Positions 46,831-57,717 of a stretch of DNA of 64,000 bases are shown here, piece by piece. The stretch covers positions 620,001 through 684,000 of the forward strand of contig CAVSLN010000010.1 of assembly GCA_963728855.1 (NCBI GenBank), in the 5' to 3' direction. The stretch comes from AC-43 sp963728855 (lineage in GTDB: Bacteria > Actinomycetota > Actinomycetes > Mycobacteriales > Micromonosporaceae). The notes beneath the pieces are model-generated. The model saw only the letters and a list, made by a program, of their open reading frames with translations. It did not search any database and was not told where the DNA came from. Numbering within the stretch: the first letter of the stretch is position 1; the number at the start of each line of letters is the position of its first letter. The translations under genes and the position numbers were made by a program.

Positions 46831-47228
46831 CCATGGTATCGGCCGAACCGGTGAGTGGTTCTTTCTGCAGGTAGTCGCGAAATGGCGGAGTGTACGGGTC
46901 AGTGCCCGATCATGGCGCCTTGACCGAACCGGTATCGGCGACCTAGCCTCGGGTTACCAGAGGAGAACGTCCGACCATCGCGGCTAACCGCACAACATAG
47001 ATCGCATAACAGTACGGCATCATTTGCTCCTAGCAATCGCGAAGATTAGCAGTACGTTGACGCACAGTCGTCGCGACGACGACAAGTCGTATCAGCTCCG
47101 GCGCCAACCGGGCCTTGAGCCACCGGCGTCGGCGCAGACGACCGCACCCGCGGATCGGACGTCTCCTCAAACCGGGCAACGGTGCCCCGGCTCTCGGGCC
47201 GGGACGCGTACGGGGAAGGGAGGCGGCC
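46831..47228. other. 398-bp gene-free leader region of rny
   Basis: No gene seen. It holds a promoter candidate at 46920-46949, a less GC-rich stretch at about 46980-47060 and a perfect 14-bp palindrome GTCGTCGCGACGAC (47067-47080). The predicted 5' untranslated region would be about 270 nt, long enough for RNA-level control of rny. Confidence 0.5.
46920..46949 (+). promoter_or_regulatory. Candidate promoter of rny
   Basis: TTGACC (46920-46925), an 18-bp spacer and TAGCCT (46944-46949), a good housekeeping-type match in the only sizeable gap of this region. Confidence 0.45.
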
Positions 47229-49001
<1,773 letters not shown>

Positions 49002-49014
49002 GGTCAGTGCCGGG

Positions 49015-49060
49015 TGCTGAGCCGGAGCCGGTTGTGGCGGAGGCGCACGGCGCGAGGCTG
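49015..49060 (+). repeat. Family A repeat, very degenerate copy
   Basis: CTGAGCCGGAGCCGGTTGTG then GCGGAGGCGCACGG, beginning 11 bp after the rny stop and in its sense. The similarity is limited to CTGAGC, GAGCCG and GGCGGAGGCG. Confidence 0.4.
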
Positions 49061-49063
49061 CGG

Positions 49064-49294
49064 TCAGTCCGCTGAGCTGGCCGGTCGGCGTCCGCCGATC
49101 ACCAGGCGGTCCAGCAGCTCCTGGGTGGCGGCCGCCACCGCGGCCACGGCCTCCTCGAACGCCTCCGCGTTGTGCGGGGCCGGCGTCCGGAAACCCGAGA
49201 TCTTCCGGACGTACTGCAACGCGGCGGCGTGCACGTCCGTCTCGGTGACCTCCTCCTGGTACGGCGGGCGGAGCGTCTTGATGCTGCGGCACAT
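49064..49294 (-). CDS. DUF2277 family protein
   Basis: A 76-residue protein with the DUF2277 pattern: MCRSIKTLRPPYQEEVTETD, AALQYVRKISGFRTPAPHN and EAFEEAVAAVAAATQELLDR. The family is widespread, often single-gene, and of unknown function. It is divergent from miaB with a 39-bp gap, so the promoters must overlap. Confidence 0.88.
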   Translation of the reverse strand: MCRSIKTLRPPYQEEVTETDVHAAALQYVRKISGFRTPAPHNAEAFEEAVAAVAAATQELLDRLVIGGRRPASSAD

Positions 49295-49333
49295 GGTGAC
49301 CTCCCGGGCGCGACGGATACCCTCTTACACGTC

Positions 49334-50764
49334 ATGACTACCGCGAACGAGGCGCCGGCACGTACCTACCAGGTCCGCACGTACGGCTGCCAGATGAACG
49401 TGCACGACTCCGAACGGATCTCCGGACTGCTGGAGGACGCCGGGTACGTCCGCGCGCCTGACGACCGTACGCCGGACGTGGTGGTGTTCAACACCTGTGC
49501 CGTACGGGAGAACGCGGACAACCGGCTGTACGGCAACCTCGGTCACCTGCGCCCGACCAAGCTCGCCCATCCCGGCATGCAGATCGCGGTCGGCGGCTGC
49601 CTGGCGCAGAAGGACCGGGGCGAGATCGTCAGCCGGGCGCCCTGGGTCGACGTCGTGTTCGGTACGCACAACATCGGCTCGCTGCCCGTACTCCTCGAAC
49701 GGGCGCGGCACAACGAGGAGGCGCAGGTCGAGATCCTCGAGTCCCTCGAGGTCTTCCCGTCCACGCTGCCGACCCGCCGCGAGTCCGCGTACGCCGGCTG
49801 GGTGTCGATCTCGGTGGGCTGCAACAACACCTGTACGTTCTGCATCGTCCCGGCCCTGCGCGGCACCGAGAAGGACCGCCGGCCCGGCGACGTCCTCGCC
49901 GAGGTCGAGGCCCTCGTGAAGGAGGGCGTCCTGGAAGTGACCCTGCTGGGCCAGAACGTCAACTCCTACGGCGTCGAGTTCGGCGACCGGTACGCGTTCG
50001 GCAAGCTGCTGCGGGCGTGCGGAGACATCGACGGACTTGAACGGGTACGGTTCACCAGCCCGCACCCTAAGGACTTCACCGACGACGTGATCGCCGCCAT
50101 GGCGCAGACCCCGAACGTGTGCCACCAGCTGCACATGCCGCTCCAGTCGGGCAGCGACGCCGTACTCAAGGGAATGCGGCGCAGCTACCGCCAGGAGAAG
50201 TACCTCGGGATCATCGAGAAGGTACGGGCGGCCATGCCCGACGCCGCGATCACCACGGACATCATCGTCGGGTTCCCCGGCGAGACCGAGGCGGACTTCC
50301 AGCAGACGCTGCACGTGGTACGCGAGGCGCGCTTCGCCGGCGCCTTCACCTTCCAGTACTCCAAGCGGCCCGGGACGCTGGCGTCGACGCTTGACCAGCA
50401 GGTGCCGAAGGAGGTCGTGCAGGACCGGTACGACCGGCTGGTCGTCGCGCTGGAGGAGATCACCTGGGCGGAGAACCGCAGGCTCGTCGGGCAGACCGTC
50501 GAGGTGCTCGTCGCGGTCGGCGAGGGCCGCAAGGACGGCGCCACCGGCCGGATGTCGGGCCGCGCGCGCGACGGCCGGCTCGTTCATTTCCAAGGTGCCG
50601 AAAAGATCAGACCCGGCGACATCGTGCACGCCACGGTCACGTACGCCGCCCCGCACCATCTCAACTCCGACGCGCCCCTCGTGGCACACCGCCGTACCCC
50701 AGCCGGCGACGCGTACCAGAAGCCGAGAGGCGTACCCCTCGGCATGCCTGGCAGACGAGCCTGA
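49334..50764 (+). CDS. miaB: tRNA-2-methylthio-N6-dimethylallyladenosine synthase MiaB
   Basis: A 476-residue radical-SAM methylthiotransferase acting on i6A37 of tRNAs reading UNN codons. YQVRTYGCQMNVHDSERISG, VFNTCAVRENADNRLYG and QIAVGGCLAQKDRG carry the N-terminal cluster. ISVGCNNTCTFCIVPALRG is the radical-SAM CxxxCxxC, followed by VTLLGQNVNSYG, LHMPLQSGSDAVLKGMRRSY and TDIIVGFPGETEADF, then the TRAM domain. miaA, whose product makes its substrate, is nearby at 52941. Confidence 0.95.
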   Translation: MTTANEAPARTYQVRTYGCQMNVHDSERISGLLEDAGYVRAPDDRTPDVVVFNTCAVRENADNRLYGNLGHLRPTKLAHPGMQIAVGGCLAQKDRGEIVSRAPWVDVVFGTHNIGSLPVLLERARHNEEAQVEILESLEVFPSTLPTRRESAYAGWVSISVGCNNTCTFCIVPALRGTEKDRRPGDVLAEVEALVKEGVLEVTLLGQNVNSYGVEFGDRYAFGKLLRACGDIDGLERVRFTSPHPKDFTDDVIAAMAQTPNVCHQLHMPLQSGSDAVLKGMRRSYRQEKYLGIIEKVRAAMPDAAITTDIIVGFPGETEADFQQTLHVVREARFAGAFTFQYSKRPGTLASTLDQQVPKEVVQDRYDRLVVALEEITWAENRRLVGQTVEVLVAVGEGRKDGATGRMSGRARDGRLVHFQGAEKIRPGDIVHATVTYAAPHHLNSDAPLVAHRRTPAGDAYQKPRGVPLGMPGRRA

Positions 50765-50766
50765 AT

Positions 50767-50802
50767 GATCAGGGCGCCCCACCACGGCGGGGCGCCCTGA
50801 TC
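50767..50802. terminator. Bidirectional intrinsic terminator
   Basis: A perfect 14-bp stem, GATCAGGGCGCCCC (50767-50780) with GGGGCGCCCTGATC (50789-50802), and an 8-base loop, between the convergent miaB and DUF349 genes. It is the strongest hairpin seen in the window. Confidence 0.85.
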
Positions 50803-50818
50803 TCTATGTGGTGTTTCT

Positions 50819-52030
50819 TCAACTGGTCTGCTCGGCCAGCTGCAGGAACTGGCGCTTCGACGCCAGCGCCTGCTCGGCCTCGCGGATGCGCTTGGCATCG
50901 CCGGCCGCCTTCGCCCGGGCGAGCCGGGCCTCGGCCTCGGCCACCTGCTCGCGCATCTGCGTCAGCAGCGGGTTGTCCGACGGGGCGGTACGGCGCCACG
51001 CCACGTCCATCGCGGACCGTACCTTCTCCTCGACCGCGCGCAGCCGGCGCTCCAACCCGCCGGCCGCCTCCCGGGAGACCCGGCCCGCGTCGTGCCACTG
51101 GGCCAGGATCTCGCGCAGCCGAGCCTGGGCCGCCTTCGGGTCGCTGTCGACGTCCAGCGCTTCGGCCCGGGCCAGCAGCTCCTGCCGCTTCTCCACGGCC
51201 GCCTTCTGCTCGGCGTCACGCACCGAGAACACCTCGCTGCGCCGGGCGAAGAACGCGTCCTGAGCGGCCCGGAACCGTTCCCACAGCCGCTGCTCGACCT
51301 CTTTCGAGGCGCGCGGCGCGGCCTTCCACTCCGCCATCAGGTCCTTGAGCCGGGCCGCGGTCGGCGCCCACTCCGCGGACTGGGTCAGCTCCTCGGCCTG
51401 GGTGACCAGCTCCTCCTTGCGCGCCTGGGCCTGCTTGCGGGTCTGGTCGAGGGTGGCGAAGTGGGCGCCCCGGCGCCGGGCGAACGTATCGCGGGCGGTC
51501 GCGTACCGCTTCCACAGCTCGCCGTCGGTCTTCCGGTCGACCCCCCGGATGGTCTTCCACTCCTCGAGGATCTCCTTGAACCGGTCGCCGGCCGCCTTCC
51601 AGCTCGTCGAGTCCGCGGCCAGCTTCTCGGCCTCCTCGACCAGTCCGAGCTTGCGGGCGGCGGCCTCGGCGCGGGCGGCGCTGCGCGCGGCCTGTACCTC
51701 GCCGACCTTCGCCTCGGCCGCGGCGGCCAGCTTGTCCAGCCGCTCGACGAGACCGTCGATGTCGCCGACGATGTGCGGTTCCTCCAGCTCGCCGCGCAGC
51801 TCCTTGACCCGGGCCAGCGCGTGGGCGGCGTCGCCGGCGCCGGTGGACAGCCGGACCTCGATCAGCGAGACCTCGGTGACCACGCCTTCGTACCGGCGGG
51901 CGAAGTGCGCCAGTCCTTCCTCGGGAGTACCGGCCTGCCACGACCCGACCACCCGCTCGCCGCCGGCCGTCTTGACGTAGACCGTGCCATCCGCGTCGAC
52001 CCGACCGAAGGCCGCTGCATCGCTGGTCAT
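50819..52030 (-). CDS. DUF349 domain-containing protein
   Basis: A 403-residue, almost wholly helical protein with three or more DUF349 repeats of about 70 residues (FKEILEEWKTIRGVDRKTDG followed by ELWKRYATARDTFARRR; LMAEWKAAPRASKEVEQRLW; ILAQWHDAGRVSREAAGGLE). A short N-terminal beta region (AFGRVDADGTVYVKTAGGE) is typical of actinobacterial members (Rv2731-like, same neighbourhood). The function is not established; coiled-coil structural or competence-related roles are suggested in other bacteria. Confidence 0.88.
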   Translation of the reverse strand: MTSDAAAFGRVDADGTVYVKTAGGERVVGSWQAGTPEEGLAHFARRYEGVVTEVSLIEVRLSTGAGDAAHALARVKELRGELEEPHIVGDIDGLVERLDKLAAAAEAKVGEVQAARSAARAEAAARKLGLVEEAEKLAADSTSWKAAGDRFKEILEEWKTIRGVDRKTDGELWKRYATARDTFARRRGAHFATLDQTRKQAQARKEELVTQAEELTQSAEWAPTAARLKDLMAEWKAAPRASKEVEQRLWERFRAAQDAFFARRSEVFSVRDAEQKAAVEKRQELLARAEALDVDSDPKAAQARLREILAQWHDAGRVSREAAGGLERRLRAVEEKVRSAMDVAWRRTAPSDNPLLTQMREQVAEAEARLARAKAAGDAKRIREAEQALASKRQFLQLAEQTS

Positions 52031-52221
52031 GTGAAGCCCATCCTCGTGTCTCCGGAGCCCGCCGGGCGTCCCCGGCGTCTCCGCCATAGCACAGTGTGTG
52101 TTGCTTCCGGCATTCTCACAGGTCGGCCCCCCTCCGCGTCGAGCGCCCGGGGCCGACCGTGACCATACGGTGTCCTGGCGGGTTCATGGGGGCAGATAGG
52201 GCGTCCGGTTACGGTTGATCC

Positions 52222-52956
52222 GTGCCACTCCTCGCCGCCGCGGTACTGCCGCATCCGCCGATTCTCCTCCCGGAGGTCGCCGCGGGCGCGGCGGGCGAGC
52301 TGGACGACCTGCGCACAGCGTGTGACGAGGCGGTCGCCCGGGTACTCGCTGCGGAGCCGTCGACGGTGTGCGTGGTGGGCTCGGCCGAGGAGACCAAGGA
52401 GTACTTGTTTCCTTACCGTGCGTCGTTCGCCGCGTGGGGCGTACCGGTCGAGGCGCATCTCGGCGAGCCGCACGCGGATACGCCCGCGCTGCCGCTGAGC
52501 GTCGCCGTAGGTGTGTGGCTGCTGCGCCGGACGCCCGCCCGCCGGCCCACGTCGTGGCGGGTCCTCACCGTGGCGGCCGACGCGCCGCCCGCGGAGTGCG
52601 CGCGGCTGGGGGAGCGGATCGCCGGGGCGCCGTCGCGAGCCGGCACTTGGGCCGGATCGGCAGATCAGCGTTCGTCCCTGGGCCTGCTCGTGCTGGGCGA
52701 CGGGTCCGCGTGCCGGGACATCAACACCCCGCGGTACGCCGAGTCGTTCGACGCCGCGGTCGCCAGGGCGCTCGCCGATGCCGACCCGGCCGGGCTGCTC
52801 GCCCTGGACCCGGCGCTCGCCACCGAGTTGATGGCCGCCGGCCGGGCGCCCTGGCAGGTCCTCGCCGGTGTCCCCGGTTCGTACCGCGGCGAGGTGCTCT
52901 ACGACGCGGCGCCGTACGGCGTCCAGTACACGGTGGCGTCGTGGCTGCCGGCCTGA
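52222..52956 (+). CDS. Class III extradiol dioxygenase-like protein (Rv2728c homologue)
   Basis: A 244-residue protein with the LigB-like fold (LAAAVLPHPPILLPEVAAGA, VCVVGSAEETKEYL, GLLVLGDGSACRDINTPRYA followed by ESFDAAVARALAD). It holds the conserved place before miaA that Rv2728c has. His/Glu residues for iron binding are only partly present, so catalysis is doubtful. The stretch SRAGTWAGSADQRS (52635-52669) is encoded by repeat element C, in frame, and interrupts the segment between RIAGAP and LGLLVLGDG. Confidence 0.75.
   Translation: MPLLAAAVLPHPPILLPEVAAGAAGELDDLRTACDEAVARVLAAEPSTVCVVGSAEETKEYLFPYRASFAAWGVPVEAHLGEPHADTPALPLSVAVGVWLLRRTPARRPTSWRVLTVAADAPPAECARLGERIAGAPSRAGTWAGSADQRSSLGLLVLGDGSACRDINTPRYAESFDAAVARALADADPAGLLALDPALATELMAAGRAPWQVLAGVPGSYRGEVLYDAAPYGVQYTVASWLPA
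52635..52669 (+). repeat. Dispersed repeat element C, copy 3 (within a gene)
   Basis: GCGAGCCGGCACTTGGG is identical to the 22165 copy for 17 bases; the remainder (CCGGATCGGCAGATCAG) is a rearranged version. It is translated in the dioxygenase-like gene without breaking the frame. Confidence 0.6.
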
Positions 52957-53858
52957 GCGCGAGCGTGGTCGCGATCGTCGGGCCGACCGGGGCCGGGAAG
53001 TCGGCGCTGTCGCTCGCGCTCGCGCGGGAGTTGGACGGCGAGGTGGTCAACGCCGACTCGATGCAGCTGTACCGGGGCCTCGACATCGGTACGGCCAAGC
53101 TCACCCCCGCCGAGCGGGCCGGAGTACCCCACCACGTCCTCGACATCTGGGACGTCACCGAACCGGCGAGCGTGGCGGAGTACCAGCGCCTGGCCCGGGC
53201 CGCGGTCGACGACATCCTCGCCCGGGGCCGGGTACCGCTGTTGGTCGGCGGCTCCGGGCTGTACGTACGGGCCGTGCTGGAGCGCTTCGAGTTCCCCGGT
53301 ACGGACCCCGACCTGCGCGCCGTGCTCGAAGCCGAGCTGACCGAGGTCGGGGCGCCCGCGCTGCACGCCCGCCTGGCAAGGGCTGATCCTGTTGCGGCGC
53401 AAGGGATCCTGCCCTCCAACGGCCGCCGGATCGTACGGGCCCTGGAGGTCGTCGGGCTGACCGGCGGGTTCACCGCGACGCTGCCCGACCCGACGCCCCA
53501 CTACCCGTCCGTGCAGGTCGGCGTCGACCTCGACACGGCCGTCCTGGACGGGCGGATCGCCCGCCGGGTCGCACAGATGTGGGAACTCGGTCTGGTGCGC
53601 GAGACGACGGTTCTGGAGACGAAAGGGCTCCGGGAGGGGCGGACCGCCAGCCGGGCGCTCGGGTACCAGCAGGTGCTGCGGTACCTGGCGGGGGAGTGCT
53701 CGGAGGAGCAGGCGGCGGCGGAGACCGTACAGGCGACCCGACGGTTCGTCCGCCGCCAGCGCTCCTGGTTCCGGCGCGATCCGCACGTGCGCTGGCTGGA
53801 CGGCGCCGATCCGGACCTGACCCGGGCCGCGCTGGCCGCCGTACGGGGCGGAGAATAG
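52941..53858 (+). CDS. miaA: tRNA dimethylallyltransferase MiaA
   Basis: A 305-residue prenyltransferase that modifies A37 of tRNA, supplying the substrate of MiaB. VVAIVGPTGAGKSALSLALA is the P-loop, followed by VVNADSMQLYRGLDIGTAKL, VPHHVLDIWDVTEPASVAEY, LVGGSGLYVRAVLE, GRRIVRALEVVGLTG and the C-terminal RRFVRRQRSWFRRDP. The start GTG 52941 overlaps the previous gene by 16 bp; GTG 52965 is an alternative. Confidence 0.95.
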   Translation: MAAGLSASVVAIVGPTGAGKSALSLALARELDGEVVNADSMQLYRGLDIGTAKLTPAERAGVPHHVLDIWDVTEPASVAEYQRLARAAVDDILARGRVPLLVGGSGLYVRAVLERFEFPGTDPDLRAVLEAELTEVGAPALHARLARADPVAAQGILPSNGRRIVRALEVVGLTGGFTATLPDPTPHYPSVQVGVDLDTAVLDGRIARRVAQMWELGLVRETTVLETKGLREGRTASRALGYQQVLRYLAGECSEEQAAAETVQATRRFVRRQRSWFRRDPHVRWLDGADPDLTRAALAAVRGGE

Positions 53859-53862
53859 CGGC

Positions 53863-54684
53863 ATGCGCTTCGCGAAGGGCCACGGTACGGGCAACGACTT
53901 CGTCGTGCTGCCCGACCCCGACGGCGAGCTGGAGCTGACTCCGGACCTGGTCCGGTGGCTGTGCGACCGGCGGTTCGGGATCGGCGGCGACGGCGTACTG
54001 CGCGTGGTGCGCTCGGCCAAGCACCCGGAGGCCGCGCGCCTCGCCGGCCAGGCGGAGTGGTTCATGGACTACCACAACGGTGACGGGTCGCTCGCCGAGA
54101 TGTGCGGCAACGGGGTACGGGTGTTCGCGCGGTACCTGACCGACACCGGGCTCGTCGAGGCGGCGGTCTTCCCGGTCGCGACCCGGTCCGGCCTCGTCTG
54201 CACGGTCGTCAGCGAGGACGACGTCACCGTCGACATGCCGACGCCGGTCGTCGGGCCGCGCTCGACCGCCCGCCATCGCCGCTCCGGCGCTACCTTCCCC
54301 GGCACCTCGGTCACCGTCGGCAACCCGCACCTGGTGTGCCCGGTCGACGACCTCGCCGGGCTGGACCTGAGCGCCGAGCCCGGCGTCGACCCCGTGCTCT
54401 TCCCCGACGGCGCGAACGTCGAGTTCGTCGTACCGGCGCGGTCGCTGCCCGATACCGACCTGCACGTCCGGATGCGGGTTCACGAGCGCGGCTCGGGCGA
54501 GACGCTGTCCTGCGGCTCGGGCGCCTGCGCCGTCGCCGCGCTCGCACTGCGCGACGCGGAGCTGCCCGCCGGTACGGTCGCCGTCGACGTACCGGGCGGG
54601 CGGCTCACCGTCGTCGTGGCCGCCGACCGGTGCCTGCTCTCCGGCCCCGCCGTGATCGTCGCGACCGGAGAGCTGTCGGCTTAG
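53863..54684 (+). CDS. dapF: Diaminopimelate epimerase
   Basis: A 273-residue epimerase converting LL- to meso-diaminopimelate for lysine and peptidoglycan. The two catalytic cysteines are Cys81 (AEMCGNGVRVFAR) and Cys217 (TLSCGSGACAVAALAL). FAKGHGTGNDFVVLPDPDG and GIGGDGVLRVVRS complete the family. It starts 4 bp after miaA; the miaA-dapF-hflX order is conserved, although here hflX is separated by a malic enzyme on the other strand. Confidence 0.95.
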   Translation: MRFAKGHGTGNDFVVLPDPDGELELTPDLVRWLCDRRFGIGGDGVLRVVRSAKHPEAARLAGQAEWFMDYHNGDGSLAEMCGNGVRVFARYLTDTGLVEAAVFPVATRSGLVCTVVSEDDVTVDMPTPVVGPRSTARHRRSGATFPGTSVTVGNPHLVCPVDDLAGLDLSAEPGVDPVLFPDGANVEFVVPARSLPDTDLHVRMRVHERGSGETLSCGSGACAVAALALRDAELPAGTVAVDVPGGRLTVVVAADRCLLSGPAVIVATGELSA

Positions 54685-54687
54685 CGG

Positions 54688-56118
54688 TTAGTCGCCCGGT
54701 TCCGGGTCGGGGTCGACCGGGTCGAGGCGGCCACTGCGGGCGGTCGCCCGGACTGCCGCCGCCACCGCGGGCGCGACCCGGGCATCGAAGACACTGGGTA
54801 CGATCACCGACGCGTTGATCTTGTCGGCGCCCACGGTGTCCGCGATCGCCTGCGCGGCGGCCAGCGCCATCTCCTCGGTGAACATCCGCGCCTGGGCGTC
54901 GAGCATGCCCCGGAACACGCCGGGGAACGCGAGCACGTTGTTGATCTGGTTCGGCTGGTCCGACCGGCCGGTCGCGACGACCGCCGCGTGCTGCCGCGCC
55001 TCCCGCGGGTCCACCTCCGGGTCCGGGTTGGCCAGCGCGAACACCACGGCATTCTTGGCCATCCCGGCGATGTCCTCGCCGGTGAGCAGGTCCGGGGCGC
55101 TCACCCCGATGAACACGTCCGCGCCCCGTACCGCCCCGCGCAGGTCACCGGCGTAGTTGTCCTTGTTCGTGTGGTCGGCGAGCCACTGCCAGGCCGGGTT
55201 CAGGCCGGGCTGGCCACGGTGGAGCGCGCCGGGGCGGTCGTACGCGATCACGTCACCGATCCCCTGACGGAGGAGGAGCTTCATGATCGCCGTACCGGCG
55301 GCACCGGCTCCGGACACCACCGCCCGTACCTCCGCCATCTCCTTGCCCACCACGCGCAGCGCGTTGGTCAGCGCGGCCAGCACCACGATGGCGGTCCCGT
55401 GCTGGTCGTCGTGGAAGACCGGGATGTCCAGCTGCTCCCGCAGCCGGGCCTCGATCTCGAAGCACCGCGGCGCGGCGATGTCCTCCAGGTTGATCCCGCC
55501 GTACGCCGGCGCGATGGCCGTGACGATCCGGATGATCTCCTCGGTGTCCTGCGTGTCCAGGACCACCGGCCACGCGTCCACCCCGCCGAACCGCTTGAAC
55601 AGCGCGGCCTTGCCCTCCATGACGGGCAGCGCGGCCGCCGGCCCGATGTTGCCCAGGCCCAGCACGGCCGAGCCGTCGGTGACCACGGCGACCGTGTTGC
55701 GCTTGATGGTCAGCCGGCGGGCGTCGTCGGGGTTCTCCGCGATGGCCAGGCAGACCCGGGCAACCCCCGGGGTGTACGCCCGGGACAGCTCGTCCCGCGT
55801 GCGCAGCGCCACCTTCGGGGTGACCTCGATCTTGCCGCCCAGGTGCAGGAGGAAGGTACGGTCGGAGACCTTGCGGACCTCGACCCCCGGTAGCTGGCGC
55901 AGCGCATCGACCACCTGGTTGGCGTGGTTCGAGTCGGCGGTGTCGCAGGTCACGTCGGCCAGGACGGTCACGTGGTCGGAGTCCACCACGTCCAGCGCGG
56001 TCACGATCCCGCCGGTGTCCCCGACGCAGGTGGTCAGCCGGCCGACGGCGGAGGCGTCCGCGGGTACGGCGACCCGGACGGTGATGGAGAACCCGGCGCT
56101 GGGCAGTGGTCTGGCCAC
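54688..56118 (-). CDS. NAD(P)-dependent malic enzyme with N-terminal ACT domain
   Basis: A 476-residue enzyme that decarboxylates malate to pyruvate. GTG 56118 follows AGGAAGGACC. Residues 1 to about 85 form an ACT-like regulatory domain (FSITVRVAVPADASAVGRLT, HANQVVDALRQLPGVEVRKV). The catalytic part has AYTPGVARVCLAI, TDGSAVLGLGNIGPAAALPV, GGINLEDIAAPRCFEIE, DDQHGTAIVVLAALTNAL, VVSGAGAAGTAIMKLLL and FALANPDPE. Its insertion between dapF and hflX departs from the M. tuberculosis order. It is divergent from hflX with a 113-bp gap that must hold both promoters. Confidence 0.92.
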   Translation of the reverse strand: MARPLPSAGFSITVRVAVPADASAVGRLTTCVGDTGGIVTALDVVDSDHVTVLADVTCDTADSNHANQVVDALRQLPGVEVRKVSDRTFLLHLGGKIEVTPKVALRTRDELSRAYTPGVARVCLAIAENPDDARRLTIKRNTVAVVTDGSAVLGLGNIGPAAALPVMEGKAALFKRFGGVDAWPVVLDTQDTEEIIRIVTAIAPAYGGINLEDIAAPRCFEIEARLREQLDIPVFHDDQHGTAIVVLAALTNALRVVGKEMAEVRAVVSGAGAAGTAIMKLLLRQGIGDVIAYDRPGALHRGQPGLNPAWQWLADHTNKDNYAGDLRGAVRGADVFIGVSAPDLLTGEDIAGMAKNAVVFALANPDPEVDPREARQHAAVVATGRSDQPNQINNVLAFPGVFRGMLDAQARMFTEEMALAAAQAIADTVGADKINASVIVPSVFDARVAPAVAAAVRATARSGRLDPVDPDPEPGD

Positions 56119-56231
56119 GATGGTCCTTCCTGGCGGGATCGGCGTCGCGGGATCGGCGTCGCCATTCTCCTCTGCGCCCAGGACGGAATGCACGTGCACT
56201 GGACCCCGGAGCGTGTCACGATCGAACCAAC

Positions 56232-57656
56232 ATGACTGAACACAGCTATCAGCTTCCCATGGACGATCTTGAGCTGGAGGAGCGGCACGCGCTGCGTCGC
56301 GTCGCCGGGCTGTCCACCGAGCTGTCCGACATCACCGAGGTCGAGTACCGCCAGCTGCGGCTGGAACGGGTCGTACTCGTCGGGGTCTGGACCGAGGGTA
56401 CGGTCGCCGACGCCGAGAACTCCCTCACCGAGCTGGCCGCGCTCGCCGAGACGGCGGGCTCACTGGTTCTGGAGGGGCTCATCCAGCGGCGTGGCCGTCC
56501 CGACGCGTCCACGTTCATCGGCCGGGGCAAGGTGGCCGAGCTGCGCGACGTGGTCGTCTCGTCCGGCGCGGACACGGTGATCTGCGACGGCGAGCTGTCC
56601 CCGGGCCAGCTGCGCGCGCTGGAGCAGGAGACCAAGGTCAAGGTCATCGACCGTACCGCCCTGATCCTGGACATCTTCGCCCAGCACGCCAAGAGCAAGG
56701 AGGGCAAGGCCCAGGTCGAGCTGGCCCAGCTCCAGTACTTCCTGCCCCGCCTGCGCGGTTGGGGTGAGGCGCTGTCCCGGCAGAGCGGCGGCAGCGGCCG
56801 GGGCGGCGGGGCCGGCGGCGGCGTGGGCCTGCGCGGTCCCGGTGAGACCAAGCTGGAGACCGACCGGCGGCGCATCCGTACCCGGATCTCGAAGCTCAAG
56901 CGCGAGATCGAGGCGATGCGGGTGATCCGGCAGACCAAGCGGGCCGGCCGGCGGCGCAACGCGGTACCGGCGGTGGCGATCGCCGGGTACACCAACGCCG
57001 GCAAGTCCAGCCTGCTCAACCGGTTGACCGGCGCCGGGGTACTGGTGGAGAACGCGCTGTTCGCCACGCTCGACCCGACCACCCGCCGGGCCCGTACGGC
57101 CGACGGGCGCGTCTACACGCTCTCCGACACGGTCGGCTTCGTCCGGCACCTGCCGCACCAGCTCGTCGAGGCGTTCCGCTCCACGCTCGAGGAGGTCGGT
57201 CAGGCCGACCTGGTCGTGCACGTGGTCGACGGTGCGCACGCCGACCCGGAGGAGCAGGTACGGGCGGTGCGCGAGGTGCTCGCCGAGGTCGGCGCCGACC
57301 GGCTGCCCGAGCTGCTGGTGATCAACAAGATCGACGCGGCCGACGAGGAGACCGTCCTGCGGCTGAAGCGCGAGTGGCCGGACGCGGTGCTCTGCTCGGC
57401 GTGGACCGGGGCCGGCCTGACCGAGGTCTCCGCCGCCATCGAGGCGCGGCTGCCGCGGCCGGCGGTCGAGGTCACCGCCGTGGTGCCATACGACCGGGGT
57501 GACCTGGTTGCGCGGGTACACCGGCGGGGCGAGGTGCTCGCATCCGAGCACCGGGGCGACGGTACGCTCCTGCGGGTACGCGTCGACGAGGCGTTGGCGG
57601 CCGACCTGGCCCCGTATCTGGTCACCGAGGTCGCTGTCGGGAGTCACGAGGAGTAG
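56232..57656 (+). CDS. hflX: GTPase HflX
   Basis: A 474-residue ribosome-associated GTPase that splits stalled 70S ribosomes under stress. The N-terminal HflX domain has LLVGVWTEGTV-like start, GRPDASTFIGRGKVAELRD and LIQRRGRPD. A Gly-rich linker (GGSGRGGGAGGGVGLRGPGE) precedes TKLETDRRRIRTRISKLKRE. The GTPase domain has G1 AIAGYTNAGKSSLLNRLTG (about 250), G3 LSDTVGFVRHLPH and G4 LLVINKIDA. Start ATG 56232. Confidence 0.95.
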   Translation: MTEHSYQLPMDDLELEERHALRRVAGLSTELSDITEVEYRQLRLERVVLVGVWTEGTVADAENSLTELAALAETAGSLVLEGLIQRRGRPDASTFIGRGKVAELRDVVVSSGADTVICDGELSPGQLRALEQETKVKVIDRTALILDIFAQHAKSKEGKAQVELAQLQYFLPRLRGWGEALSRQSGGSGRGGGAGGGVGLRGPGETKLETDRRRIRTRISKLKREIEAMRVIRQTKRAGRRRNAVPAVAIAGYTNAGKSSLLNRLTGAGVLVENALFATLDPTTRRARTADGRVYTLSDTVGFVRHLPHQLVEAFRSTLEEVGQADLVVHVVDGAHADPEEQVRAVREVLAEVGADRLPELLVINKIDAADEETVLRLKREWPDAVLCSAWTGAGLTEVSAAIEARLPRPAVEVTAVVPYDRGDLVARVHRRGEVLASEHRGDGTLLRVRVDEALAADLAPYLVTEVAVGSHEE

Positions 57657-57717
57657 CGCGGTTCGGCGGTTACCGGCCGGACACCCACGACCCGGCCGGC
57701 TCTGCGAGACTGGGCTG

